From the NCBI RefSeq assembly GCF_000730565.1, contig NZ_BBIQ01000029.1, positions 1 through 43,528 on the forward strand: a DNA stretch of 43,528 nt, in the 5' to 3' direction. The position numbers and the translations under genes are program-made. How positions within the stretch are numbered: the stretch's first letter is position 1; each line of letters opens with the position of its first letter. Of the stretch, positions 7,219 through 17,600 are shown piece by piece. Source of the DNA: Pseudomonas fulva NBRC 16637 = DSM 17717 (GTDB lineage: Bacteria > Pseudomonadota > Gammaproteobacteria > Pseudomonadales > Pseudomonadaceae). Below the pieces are notes generated by a model. It saw only the letters and a program-made list of their open reading frames with translations. It ran no database searches and was not told the DNA's origin.

Positions 7219-9237
7219 TTACACCCGCTCAAACGATTCGACACGTGCGCCGGCAGGCAGAGCACCTGCATTGGCCAACGCTTTCATGCGCTCGCCTTCG
7301 ATGCGCGCCACTTCTTCGGCCGGAACCATGAAGCCCTGGTCGTCACGCGCAGCGTGGCGAACGAAGACAGCGATGGTTGCAACCAGGCTTGCGCCGACCA
7401 GCCACCAGATGTGCCAGATGAAAGCGAAGCCGAAGATGGTCAGGAACAGACCCATGAACAAACCGGTAGAGGTATTGCTCGGCATGTGGATCGCTTCGTA
7501 CTTGCCCGGCACCTTGTAGGCAACACCGGCTTCCTTGGCTTCGTGCCAGGCATCCAGGCCAACCTTCTCAGGCATGTGGGCGAAGTTGTAGAACGGAGGT
7601 GGCGACGAAGTCGACCATTCCAGGGTACGGCCGCCCCATGGGTCGCCGGTCACGTCCAGGTTCTGGTGACGATCGCGAACCGATACGAACAGCTGGATCA
7701 GCTGGCAGGCGATACCGAACAGGATCAGCACGGCACCGACCACGGCAACGTACAGGTAGGGTTCCCACAGTGGGTTGTCCGAGTGGTTCAGACGACGGGT
7801 CATACCCATGAAGCCCAGTGCGTACAGCGGCATGAATGCCACGTAGAAGCCCGAGATCCAGAACCAGAAGGCAGCTTTGCCCCACTTCTCGTTCAGGGTG
7901 AAACCGAAGGCTTTCGGGAACCAGTAGGCGAAGCCGGCGATGTAGCCGAATACCGCACCACCGATGATCACGTTGTGGAAGTGGGCGATCACGAACAGGC
8001 TGTTGTGCAGCACGAAGTCAGCACCCGGTACAGCCAGCAGAACGCCAGTCATGCCACCGATGGAGAAGGTGATCATGAAGCCCAGGGTCCAGAGGATCGG
8101 CGCAGTGAAGCGCAGACGGCCCTGGTAGATGGTGAACAGCCAGTTGAACAGCTTCACACCCGTCGGAATGGAGATCAGCATCGTCGCCAGGCCGAAGAAG
8201 GTGTTGACGCTGGCGCCGGCACCCATGGTGAAGAAGTGGTGCAGCCAAACCGCAAAGCCCAGTACAGCGATCGCACCCGATGCGTAGATCATCGCGTGGT
8301 GGCCGAACAGGCGCTTGCCGGAGAAGGTGGAGGTCACTTCCGAGAACACGCCGAAGGCCGGCAGGATCAGAATGTATACCTCAGGGTGACCCCAGGCCCA
8401 GAACAGGTTGACGTACATCATCGGGTTCCCACCAAGCTCGTTGGTGAAGATGTGGAAGTCCAGATAACGGTCAACGGTCAGCAGTGCCAGTGCAGCGGTC
8501 AGGATCGGGAACGAAGCCACGATCAGGACGTTTGCCCAGGTGCAGGTCCAGGTGAAGATGGGCATGTCCATCAGCTTCATGCCAGGTGCGCGCATCTTCA
8601 TCACGGTGACGAGGAAGTTCACGCCTGTCAGCGTCGTACCCAATCCTGAGAGCTGTAGCGCCCAGATGTAGTAGTCGACACCCACGCCCGGACTGTACTG
8701 AATACCCGCGAGCGGCGGATAGGCAACCCAACCGGTCTTGGCGAATTCACCAACGCCCAGCGAGATGTTCACCAGCAGCACGCCTGCCAGCAGCAGGTAG
8801 AAGCTCAGGGAGTTCAGGAACGGGAAGGCCACGTCACGCGCACCGATCTGCAGAGGAACCGCGAGGTTCATCAGGCCGGTGAAGAATGGCATCGCCATGA
8901 AGATGATCATGATCACACCGTGGGCGGTGAAGATCTGGTCATAGTGTTCAGGCGGCAGGTAGCCTTCGGAACCACCGGTGGCAACAGCCAGCTGGGTCCG
9001 CATCATGATGGCGTCGGCAAAGCCGCGCAGCAGCATGACCATCGCGACGATGATGTACATCACCCCGATTTTCTTGTGGTCGACGGTCGTCAACCACTCG
9101 GTCCACAAGTAGGACCACTTGCGGAAGTAGGTGACCGCACCAACGACAGCGATACCACCGAGCGCGATAATGGCGAGTGTCACCATGACTATCGGCTCGT
9201 GATAGGGTATCGCCTCCAGGCTTAATTTACCGAACAT
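7219..9237 (-). CDS. cyoB: Cytochrome bo3 ubiquinol oxidase subunit I
   Basis: This 672-residue, roughly 15-helix protein is the catalytic core of cytochrome bo3. It oxidises ubiquinol, reduces oxygen to water and pumps protons across the inner membrane. Signature motifs seen are FTAHGVIMIIFMAMP (low-spin haem His), WAWGHPEVYILILP (CuB His and cross-linked Tyr), VWLHHFFTMG (two CuB His), and FVIAHFHNVIIGG (haem ligands of both haems). The N-terminal extension before the oxidase domain and the C-terminal extra helices are typical of CyoB. It follows cyoA after 3 bp. All metal ligands are present. Confidence 0.98.
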   Translation of the reverse strand: MFGKLSLEAIPYHEPIVMVTLAIIALGGIAVVGAVTYFRKWSYLWTEWLTTVDHKKIGVMYIIVAMVMLLRGFADAIMMRTQLAVATGGSEGYLPPEHYDQIFTAHGVIMIIFMAMPFFTGLMNLAVPLQIGARDVAFPFLNSLSFYLLLAGVLLVNISLGVGEFAKTGWVAYPPLAGIQYSPGVGVDYYIWALQLSGLGTTLTGVNFLVTVMKMRAPGMKLMDMPIFTWTCTWANVLIVASFPILTAALALLTVDRYLDFHIFTNELGGNPMMYVNLFWAWGHPEVYILILPAFGVFSEVTSTFSGKRLFGHHAMIYASGAIAVLGFAVWLHHFFTMGAGASVNTFFGLATMLISIPTGVKLFNWLFTIYQGRLRFTAPILWTLGFMITFSIGGMTGVLLAVPGADFVLHNSLFVIAHFHNVIIGGAVFGYIAGFAYWFPKAFGFTLNEKWGKAAFWFWISGFYVAFMPLYALGFMGMTRRLNHSDNPLWEPYLYVAVVGAVLILFGIACQLIQLFVSVRDRHQNLDVTGDPWGGRTLEWSTSSPPPFYNFAHMPEKVGLDAWHEAKEAGVAYKVPGKYEAIHMPSNTSTGLFMGLFLTIFGFAFIWHIWWLVGASLVATIAVFVRHAARDDQGFMVPAEEVARIEGERMKALANAGALPAGARVESFERV

Positions 9238-9240
9238 CTC

Positions 9241-10185
9241 TTACTCCTCTGCACCGGCAGCTGGTTGCATACTCGATTCCACACCCTTGGTAGTGGCCAG
9301 GTCTTTGCTGCCAGCTTCTTCGTGGCTCGAACGACCGCGGTTCATGCCTTCGTACTTGTCGACGATCAGCTGGAACTGGTCAGGCGAGGCCTCGCTATAC
9401 AGCGTGACTGGGTTGTTTTCGCTTGGTTTGGCCAAGGCTTCGTATTCGGCCTTGCCCAGCTTCTTCGGCGACTGCTTGACTTCGGCGACCCACTTCTCGA
9501 AGTCTTCCTGGGACGTGGCAGTAGCCTTGAATTTCATGCCGGTGAAGCCAGCACCGCTGTAGTTGGCGCTGATACCGTCAAACACGCCGTTCTCGTTGGC
9601 GATCAGGTGCAGCTTGGTGGTCATGCCCGCCATGGCGTAGATCTGGCCGCCCAGGCCCGGGATGAAGAACGAGTTCATCACGGCGTCGGAGGTGACGCGG
9701 AAGTTGACCGGGGTATTGGCCGGGAAGACGATCTTGTTGACCGTGGCGATACCTTGTTCCGGGTAGATGAACAGCCACTTCCAGTCTAGCGCGACGACGT
9801 CGATCTGCACGGGCTTCACGTCGGAATCCAGAGGACGGTACGGGTCGAGCCTGTGGGTGGACTTGTAGGTCACGTAACCCAGCACGATGATGATCAGAAT
9901 CGGGATGATCCACACCGCAGCCTCGATCTTGGTCGAGTGAGACCAGTCCGGGGTGTAGGTGGCTGCCTTGTTGGAAGCGCGATACTTCCAGGCGAACACC
10001 ACGGTCATGATGATGACTGGCACGACGACCAGCAGCATCAGGCCGATTGCGATCAGGATCAGGTTCTTTTGCTCAATGCCGACCTGTCCCTTCGGGTCGA
10101 GCAGGGTCCAGTTGCACCCACTGAGTAAAAGCATGCCTAAAAAGGGCAATATGCCAAACAGTCTGGGGTAACGCTTTTTACTCAT
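9241..10185 (-). CDS. cyoA: Cytochrome bo3 ubiquinol oxidase subunit II (lipoprotein)
   Basis: CyoA is a 314-residue subunit with a lipobox LLSGC at residues 20-24, so Cys24 is the likely lipid-modified N-terminus. Two transmembrane helices follow (about 42-66 and 90-107), then the periplasmic cupredoxin-like domain with DWKWLFIYPEQGIATVN and a C-terminal charged tail. As in other quinol oxidases, the CuA-binding cysteine/histidine set is absent: SFFIPGLGGQIYAMAG replaces it. It is the first gene of cyoABCDE, with an AGAGG ribosome site about 8 bases before the ATG. Expression probably responds to oxygen through the Anr box about 480 bp upstream. Confidence 0.97.
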   Translation of the reverse strand: MSKKRYPRLFGILPFLGMLLLSGCNWTLLDPKGQVGIEQKNLILIAIGLMLLVVVPVIIMTVVFAWKYRASNKAATYTPDWSHSTKIEAAVWIIPILIIIVLGYVTYKSTHRLDPYRPLDSDVKPVQIDVVALDWKWLFIYPEQGIATVNKIVFPANTPVNFRVTSDAVMNSFFIPGLGGQIYAMAGMTTKLHLIANENGVFDGISANYSGAGFTGMKFKATATSQEDFEKWVAEVKQSPKKLGKAEYEALAKPSENNPVTLYSEASPDQFQLIVDKYEGMNRGRSSHEEAGSKDLATTKGVESSMQPAAGAEE

Positions 10186-10353
10186 CTCACGACCTCTAGA
10201 TCAGCTTGCTTCAATGCAATTGGTGTTTGGTAGCCAACACTTCGTCCAACCAAGTGAGGCATTGCGCGCCCGTACCCGCTCCTGCCTGGGCCCGACTGCA
10301 GGACCTTGGCTTCAAGCGAGTTAGCGGTGCTTTTGGTTTCGTAGGCAAAGGCC

Positions 10354-10359
10354 TGTATA
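10354..10359 (-). promoter_or_regulatory. Candidate extended -10 element before cyoA
   Basis: On the minus strand TGC-TATACA forms an extended -10 box with no good -35 partner. It would start transcription about 160 bases before cyoA. Motif-only call. Confidence 0.3.
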
Positions 10360-10622
10360 GCAGACCAATTCCATTTGGTGCGGAAAACGCGGAGGGGGGT
10401 CCGCCCGGTATCGCCGTTGGGCGAAACTTGACGAAGTCAGCAAAAAGGAGCGCTGGGGCTTCCTTCAATCCTGCGACTTGCAAGCAGTGCCGAACGGAAA
10501 TTGGGGGCGATTGTAGATAGGTCGCCAACCCTTGACTATGACTTATTGAGCAACAGTCCTTTACAGGATCTGTAACAATAACGCCGATAAATTCAACTTC
10601 GCGACACTTTGTCGCACTCCTG

Positions 10623-10651
10623 GCTATAGCCCTGCAACCCGCATTCAGCAA
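10623..10651 (-). promoter_or_regulatory. Candidate cyo promoter next to the Anr box
   Basis: Minus strand TTGCTG (10651-10646), 17-base spacer, TATAGC (10628-10623). The Anr/FNR box begins 10 bases upstream of the -35, placing its centre about 52 bases before the predicted start site. That is between the usual activating positions, so either sign of control is possible. Confidence 0.4.
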
Positions 10652-10661
10652 GGGCTACAGC

Positions 10662-10675
10662 TTGATCTGGATCAA
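10662..10675. promoter_or_regulatory. Perfect Anr/FNR box
   Basis: TTGATCTGGATCAA matches the Anr/FNR consensus TTGAT-N4-ATCAA exactly. Anr is the oxygen-sensing regulator of pseudomonads. The site lies upstream of the aerobic bo3 oxidase operon and just downstream of dsbB. It most plausibly tunes cyo expression with oxygen supply. Confidence 0.8.
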
Positions 10676-10740
10676 CTTCCCAGGGGTTTCCCGACCTTGA
10701 TCGAGCGCCTGAAAACCTTGTTGGATTCAGGGACTTTTGT

Positions 10741-11247
10741 CTAAGGGCGGCGACGGTTGCGGTAGATGCCAAGTGGCACCAGCAACGCCGTCAGGACGAA
10801 GGCAATCAATGCCCATTGCGCCAGCGAAAGGCCCAGCACCGGTGGGTAAGGCGTGCTGCAGAAGCCGTCCACTTGAAACGCCAGCGGCCAGAGCTTGGCC
10901 AAGGGCAAGTCATCGACGATGGGCTGCAGGGTATCGATGCCACAACTGACCATGGGGTTGGCGAGTATATACACATGGTTGCCGGCTGCAATGATTCCGC
11001 CAATGGCGCTGACCACCACCAGTGCCTCGAAGAAGGTCAGGCTGCGTCGCCCGGGCATGGCTGCGGCCAGGAATGCAAAGACGGCGATGAACAGGAGCGC
11101 ATAGCGCTGAAGGATGCACAACGGGCATGGCGCCTCGCCCAGCACTACCTGCATGTAGAGAGCGCCACCGATCAGCGAAACGCAGATCAGGCCCAACAGT
11201 ACCAGAAAGCGCCGTTCCCGATTCAGGCGCGATGTTTGATCATTCAT
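10741..11247 (-). CDS. dsbB: Disulphide bond formation protein DsbB
   Basis: DsbB is a four-helix inner-membrane protein that re-oxidises DsbA and passes the electrons to quinone. The 168-residue protein has the essential pairs Cys41-Cys44 (APCPLCILQRY) and Cys102-Cys130 (SCGID and DGFC). Helices lie near 13-33, 46-63, 74-92 and 141-162. I start at the ATG at 11245-11247, which has AAGGAA about 8 bases upstream. A longer frame to 11385 adds an unlikely Cys/Arg-rich leader. The position beside the quinol oxidase operon is consistent with its use of ubiquinone, although pseudomonads usually carry another dsbB copy. Confidence 0.93.
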   Translation of the reverse strand: MNDQTSRLNRERRFLVLLGLICVSLIGGALYMQVVLGEAPCPLCILQRYALLFIAVFAFLAAAMPGRRSLTFFEALVVVSAIGGIIAAGNHVYILANPMVSCGIDTLQPIVDDLPLAKLWPLAFQVDGFCSTPYPPVLGLSLAQWALIAFVLTALLVPLGIYRNRRRP

Positions 11248-11627
11248 TGCCGGTTCCTTGGATGGATAGTCGCAGCGTATTCCGCCAGCCCGGCGTAATT
11301 CTACACAGACGCCGGTTGCCTGGGCGCCCCGCCTTTCATGGATACATATTCCAGGCGGCAATGGGGTGTGGCTCAGACCGGGCATTGGCAGGACGGTTCA
11401 ACGAGGGGCAGCGAAAATTGAAGCTACCGAACAGGCCGCCGTTGCCGCCTGCTTCTCGCTCAGCAGGAGTGAATGGCAGCTGGGTTAATGCAGGATTAAC
11501 GCTCAGACACGTATCGCCCTGGCGATCTCGTCTTCGCAGGAAGGGGCTGCCTTGCAGCCCCAGAGACGGCCGACCTTGCGCCTGGCCGTTACGCTTCTTT
11601 ATATATAGTCACTAGGCGCTAATGCGC
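11248..11627. other. Intergenic region between dsbB and hmp
   Basis: No gene is evident in these 380 bp. The right half contains a strong hairpin (11543-11561) and an AT-rich TATATATA-containing segment near 11600-11610. The dsbB promoter presumably lies here, but I cannot pick a convincing one. Confidence 0.5.
11543..11561 (-). terminator. Hairpin downstream of hmp, possible terminator
   Basis: Perfect 8-bp stem GGGGCTGC/GCAGCCCC with a 3-base loop, about 65 bp after the hmp stop codon. On the minus strand it is followed by TTCCTGC, so the T-run is poor. It may instead act as an RNA-end stabiliser or leader element for dsbB. Confidence 0.35.
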
Positions 11628-12806
11628 TTACGCCAGCGCTGCGGCCGGCCCGAAGAACTCGTAGCGGGTCTGTTGCTCGGGTACGCCCAAGGCCAGAAGC
11701 TGGCGTTTAACGGCGGCCATGAAGGGCTTCGGTCCGAGGAAGTAGGCGTCCACATCGCGCTCGCGAGGGAGCCATTCGCCCAGCAGATGCTGGTCCAGCA
11801 GGCCCACGGCATCGGCGTGGGCTGCTTCATCCGCTTCGGCGTAGCAGTAGAAACGCTTGAGCTGCGGATGCCGCGCTGCCTGAGTGTCGAGCCACTCGCG
11901 AAATGCATGCACCTGTCCATTGCGCGCGCAGTGAATGAAGTGCACCGGCCGCCCGGTCGGCAAGGCTGCTTCTAGCATGGCCAAGGTAGGCGTAATGCCC
12001 ACGCCCCCACTGATCAGCACTAACGGTCTGTCACTGGCGGCCAGTGTGAAATCACCGGCTGGCGGGAACAATTCGAGGGTGTCACCTACCCTCAGGTGGT
12101 CATGCAGGTAGTTGGAGACCTTGCCATCGGATTCGCGTTTGACGCTGATCCGATATTCACGCCCGTCGCACAAGGCGGAGAGCGAATAGTTGCGGCGTTG
12201 CTCTGCACCATCGATCATCAGCCTCAGGCCGATGTACTGCCCTGGTTCAGCCTTGAGCACCGGCTTGCCGTCCACCGGTGCGAAGTAGAAGGAGACGATC
12301 TCGAGGCTTTCTTCCACCCGCCGTGCCAGTCGGAATTCGCGAGCCCCTCGCCACCCGCCGTCGGCCTCTTCCTTTTGCTTGTAAAGGTTTTCTTCAGCAC
12401 CAATGAGTATGTCTGCCAACTGGCCATAGGCTGCGCCCCAGGCATCGATTACCTCGGCCGTGGCAATGTCTGTGCCCAACACTTCCTCGATGGCCCGCAG
12501 TAAACAGCGGCCAACGATCGGGTAATGCTCGGGCAGGATCTGCAGCGCCACATGCTTGTTGATGATCTGGCCCACCAGACCGCCCAGCTGTTCGAGCTGG
12601 TCGATATGACGGGCATACATCAGCACGCCATTGGCCAAGGCACGGGGCTGATCACCGCTGGCCTGATGCGCCTGGTTGAACAGTGGGCGTACCTCGGGAT
12701 ACTCGTTGAGCATCATCTGGTAAAAATGAGTGGTCAGTGCCTCGCCGCCTGTTTCCAGCAATGGAACGGTGGCCTTGATGATCGCACGTTGTTCGGCATT
12801 GAGCAT
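11628..12806 (-). CDS. hmp: Flavohaemoglobin / nitric oxide dioxygenase
   Basis: Hmp (Fhp) uses NADPH and oxygen to convert nitric oxide to nitrate in the cytoplasm. The 392-residue protein has a globin domain (about 1-138) with Tyr29 (B10), Gln53 (E7) and the haem-binding His85 in NKHVALQ. An FAD domain (about 152-255) carries RNYSLS at 205-210, and an NAD domain carries GGVGITP at 267-273 and a C-terminal YEFFGP. All diagnostic residues are present. It is transcribed divergently from the NorR/FhpR-type activator gene at 12960, with a -24-type sigma-54 element and two activator-like palindromes between them. That arrangement fits NO-induced control. Confidence 0.97.
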   Translation of the reverse strand: MLNAEQRAIIKATVPLLETGGEALTTHFYQMMLNEYPEVRPLFNQAHQASGDQPRALANGVLMYARHIDQLEQLGGLVGQIINKHVALQILPEHYPIVGRCLLRAIEEVLGTDIATAEVIDAWGAAYGQLADILIGAEENLYKQKEEADGGWRGAREFRLARRVEESLEIVSFYFAPVDGKPVLKAEPGQYIGLRLMIDGAEQRRNYSLSALCDGREYRISVKRESDGKVSNYLHDHLRVGDTLELFPPAGDFTLAASDRPLVLISGGVGITPTLAMLEAALPTGRPVHFIHCARNGQVHAFREWLDTQAARHPQLKRFYCYAEADEAAHADAVGLLDQHLLGEWLPRERDVDAYFLGPKPFMAAVKRQLLALGVPEQQTRYEFFGPAAALA

Positions 12807-12851
12807 TGCAGCAACTCCTGAGCCTGGGGCTTCGAATGATGCTCAGTCTTT

Positions 12852-12867
12852 TCATCATTCGTGCCAA
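12852..12867 (-). promoter_or_regulatory. Candidate sigma-54 promoter of hmp
   Basis: On the minus strand TTGGCAC (12867-12861) is a perfect -24 element. Ten bases after its GG comes GA (12853-12852) where the -12 element should read GC, so the -12 half is imperfect. Transcription would begin about 35 bases before hmp. The divergent sigma-54 activator supports the call. Confidence 0.6.
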
Positions 12868-12908
12868 GTCCAGCGCGCAGCGAATCCGCGGCCTTCAAGC
12901 CGCAGCAT

Positions 12909-12919
12909 GTCTAAATGAC
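12909..12919. promoter_or_regulatory. NorR-type binding site 1
   Basis: GTCTAAATGAC fits the GT-N7-AC palindromic core known for NorR enhancer sites. It lies about 50 bp upstream of the putative sigma-54 promoter of hmp and 41 bp before the activator gene. Confidence 0.6.
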
Positions 12920-12934
12920 TCAGGGCGGCGTATA

Positions 12935-12945
12935 GTCAATTAGAC
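12935..12945. promoter_or_regulatory. NorR-type binding site 2
   Basis: GTCAATTAGAC repeats the GT-N7-AC pattern 26 bp from site 1 (start to start). It abuts the AGGAG ribosome site of the activator gene (12950-12954), so binding could also repress the activator's own gene. Confidence 0.6.
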
Positions 12946-12959
12946 CCACAGGAGTCCCT

Positions 12960-14513
<1,554 letters not shown>

Positions 14514-14569
14514 GGATGCCTCACAAAAGGATTAACCCAGAAAGCCTCTGGTTGGTCTGAACACGGCTG

Positions 14570-14577
14570 CTATATCT
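14570..14577 (+). promoter_or_regulatory. Candidate -10 (sigma-S-like) of the adhesin gene
   Basis: CTATATCT preceded by TG resembles the extended -10 element CTATACT favoured by RpoS. I recall that lapF of P. putida is RpoS-dependent, which agrees, but the -35 region is not clear. The leader would be about 115 bases. Confidence 0.4.
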
Positions 14578-14590
14578 CCTAAACGCCCAC

Positions 14591-14612
14591 GCCTCGACCC
14601 ACCGGTCGAGGC
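14591..14612 (+). promoter_or_regulatory. Perfect 9-bp hairpin in the adhesin leader
   Basis: GCCTCGACC and GGTCGAGGC pair perfectly around a 4-base loop, between the candidate -10 and the start codon. No T-run follows, so it is not a normal terminator. A role in leader stability, attenuation or protein binding is inferred. Confidence 0.5.
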
Positions 14613-14649
14613 CGCCGCATCGCGTTCCAGAGGACCTGGTGCAGCAATG

Positions 14650-14668
14650 CCGGCCACATTCAGGCCGG
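14650..14668 (+). promoter_or_regulatory. Second hairpin in the adhesin leader
   Basis: CCGGCC and GGCCGG pair around a 7-base loop. The stem ends about 20 bases before the AGGGAG ribosome site (about 14688-14693) and is followed by a run of G. It may influence translation initiation. Confidence 0.45.
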
Positions 14669-14699
14669 GGGGGATCAGTCGACCAGCAGGGAGCACTTC

Positions 14700-17600
14700 A
14701 TGGAAAACATCGTCGTCGCCGATAAGCAGTCCGCCGTCGCCACCCAGAATGCCTGGGGCAATATCAGTCTCAATGGCCCAGGCGTCGTGCAGATGCCCGT
14801 CGCCCCCGACCAGGTCGCCACCGTCACCCAACGCGGGCAGGATTTGATCGTCACGCTCAAGTCCGGCGAGAAGGTCACCATCGGCAATTTCTTCGCGGTG
14901 AATCAGGCTGGCGTTGGCAGCGACATGGTGTTCGTCGGCGAAGACGGTACCCTCTGGCAAGCCGAATACGACGCCCAGGCGTTCACCGGCTTCACCTTCA
15001 ACGAAGTGGCTTCTCTGGACGAACTGGTTGCAGGCATCGGTACGGCGGGCGATGCCATGCCGACGTGGGCCATCGCAGGCCTGGGGTTGCTCGGCGTGGG
15101 CGGCGGCGCGGCGGCGGTAGGCGGCGGTAGTGGCGGCGGCGGCGGTGGTGGCGGTGCAGTGCCTGACACCACGGCCCCGGCGACCCCCATCGACCTGCTG
15201 GTTTCCCCGGATGGCCTGCGCCTGTCGGGGCGCGGTGAAGCGGGTGCGATCGTGAACATCCGCGGTGCGGCTGGCAACCTGCTCGGTACCGGTACGGTCG
15301 GGGCCGATGGCAGCTTCGATGTAGCGCTCAACGCCCCCCAGATCAACAGCGAAAGCCTGCAAGTGACCTTGACCGATGCAGCCGGCAATGTGTCTGCACC
15401 AGGCACCGTGACCGCACCGGATGCGACCGCTCCGCTGGCGCCAACCGAACTGGCGATCGACGCTCAGGGTACAACGCTCACCGGCCGTGCCGAGCCAGGT
15501 TCCACGGTGTCGGTCAGAGGGGCCGACGGCGTGCTGCTGGGCTCGGCCACGGCAGGGGCGGATGGATTGTTCAGCGTTACCCTGCAACCGGCACAGACCG
15601 CCGGCCAGGCCTTACAGGTCACGGCCGAGGATGCGGCGGGCAACACGTCCGCCGCAGCCGGTATTGCCGCTCCAGTGGTCGATGGCACCGATACCACCCC
15701 TCCTGATGCACCCGTGGCGCTCGCTGTGTCCGCTGATGGCACGCGCCTTTCGGGCCGTGGCGAGCCCGGCACTACGGTCAATGTTCGCGACGCTGCCGGC
15801 AATGTGATCGGCAGCGGCGTGGTGGGGGCCAATGGTGCCTTCGAGGTGGTGCTCACACCCGCGCAGCTCGATAGCCAGAACCTGCAAGTTACCCTTACCG
15901 ATGCCGCTGGCAACGTCTCTGCACCGGGCGCTGTCGTAGCGCCAGACCTCACGGCGCCGCTCGCACCGACCAACCTGGCCGTCGATGCCCAGGGTGCCAC
16001 CCTGACCGGGCGGGCCGAGCCCGGGTCTACCGTTTCGGTACGCGGCCCCGGCGGCGCGTTGCTGGGCACCGCCATCGCGGGCGCTGACGGCCTGTTCAGC
16101 ATCACGCTACAACCCCCGCAGACCACTGGCCAGGCCTTGGCCGTGAGCGCCACCGACGCGGCAGGCAATACGTCGCCGGCAGCCAACATCACCGCGCCCT
16201 TGGTCGATGGCGGTGACACCACGCCGCCGGATGCACCTGTGGATCTGGCGGTAGGCCTGGCTGGCACCCAACTGACCGGCCGCGGCGAAGCCGGCACCAC
16301 CGTGCGAGTGCGCGACGCGGCAGGCAACCTGCTCGCCACGGGCACCGTGGGTGCTGATGGCACCTTCACCGTGAGCCTGGACCCCGCCGTCAAGGCCGGC
16401 AGCAGCCTCCAAGTCACCCTGACCGACGCGGCAGGCAACATTTCGCCAGCCGCCAGCGTGGCATCTCCAGATCTTGTGGGGCCTGAGCAACCCACCGACC
16501 TGGCCCTGGCCGATGGTGTCACCTTCACCGGGCGCGGTGAGCCAGGCGCTACCGTGCAAGTGCGCGATGCTGCCGGCACCGTGATCGGCACAGGCACCGT
16601 GGGCGCAGACGGCGCCTTCAGCGTCACTCTCTCCCCTGCCCAGGCCAACGGCCAGGCACTGGACGTACGCCTGGTCGATGCGGCAGGCAATGCCTCGGCA
16701 CCCTTGCAGTTCGATGCCCCTGACATCACCCCGCCAGAGGCGGTCACCAATGTGCTGGTTGGCCCGGGCGGCACCGTGATCGGTGGCCGAGGCGAGCCGG
16801 GTGCGACGGTCGAGGTGCGCGATGCGAACGGTACCCTGCTGGGCAGCGCTGTGGTTACCGCCAACGGCACCTTCCTGGTCAACCTCGACCCCGCCGTGCA
16901 ACCCGGCGAGCAACTGAGCCTGGTGCAGACAGACCCTAGCGGCAACGCCTCGCCCGCAGTCGACTACGAAGTGCCCCTGACGCCAGCCCTGGAAAGCCCT
17001 GCCAACCTGGCGGTAAACGCCGACGGCACCGTACTCAGCGGTACTGCTCCGGCGGGCTCGCGCGTCGAGGTGCGCGATGCCAGCGGTGTGTTGATCGGCA
17101 GCGCCATCGCCAATGCCGACGGCAGCTTCAGCATCGACCTGAACCCCGCTCAGGCCAATGGCGAACTGCTGGATGTAGTGGCCATCGCCGACGATGTGTC
17201 ATCGCTGCCCGCCCAAGTCACCGCCCCTGACATCACGGCGCCCACCGCCCCCACAGAGCTGGCGGTGAGCGCCGACGGCACCGTGGTCACCGGCCGCGCG
17301 GAGCCGGGCAGCACCGTGCGTATTCTGGCCGCTGACGGCACCGAGTTGGGCTCGGCGGTCGTCGGCGCCACCGGCGTGTTCAGCATTACCTTGAACCCTG
17401 CCCAAGTAGACGGCGAAGTGCTGCAAGCCACTGCCGCCGATGCTGCGGGCAACGTATCCCAAGCCAGCGCAGTCACAGCACCGGACATCGATGGTGGCGG
17501 TGATGTCACCCCGCCAGACGCGCCCGTGAACTTGGTCATCGGACTGGCAGGCAGCCAACTGACCGGTCGCGGCGAAGCCGGCACCACCGTGCAAGTGCGC

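Larger units (their letters stand above)
10186..10740. other. Long regulatory region upstream of cyoA
   Basis: This 555-bp gap lies between dsbB and cyoA, both on the minus strand. It holds a perfect Anr/FNR box, a promoter-like pair directly downstream of it, and a second extended -10 element nearer cyoA. If the upstream promoter is used, the leader would be about 430 bases. Weakly supported open frames exist in it (for example 10651 down to 10211, 146 codons), but they lack recognisable domains. I recall genes named cyoups in this position in P. putida literature, so one such small gene cannot be excluded. Confidence 0.6.

Noticed and set aside
7354..8649. A 431-codon plus-strand frame opposite cyoB
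   Set aside because: It is a shadow of cyoB, whose metal ligands are all intact on the minus strand.
10211..10651. A 146-codon minus-strand frame between dsbB and cyoA
   Set aside because: Composition is unlike the neighbours, it overlaps the promoter candidates and has no recognisable domain. I recall a small gene called cyoups1 near here in P. putida literature, so I reject it only weakly.
15105..15125. GAAAVG in the adhesin linker as a possible LapG cleavage site
   Set aside because: LapG sites read T/A/P-AAG. Here the residue after the alanines is valine, not glycine, so the match fails.
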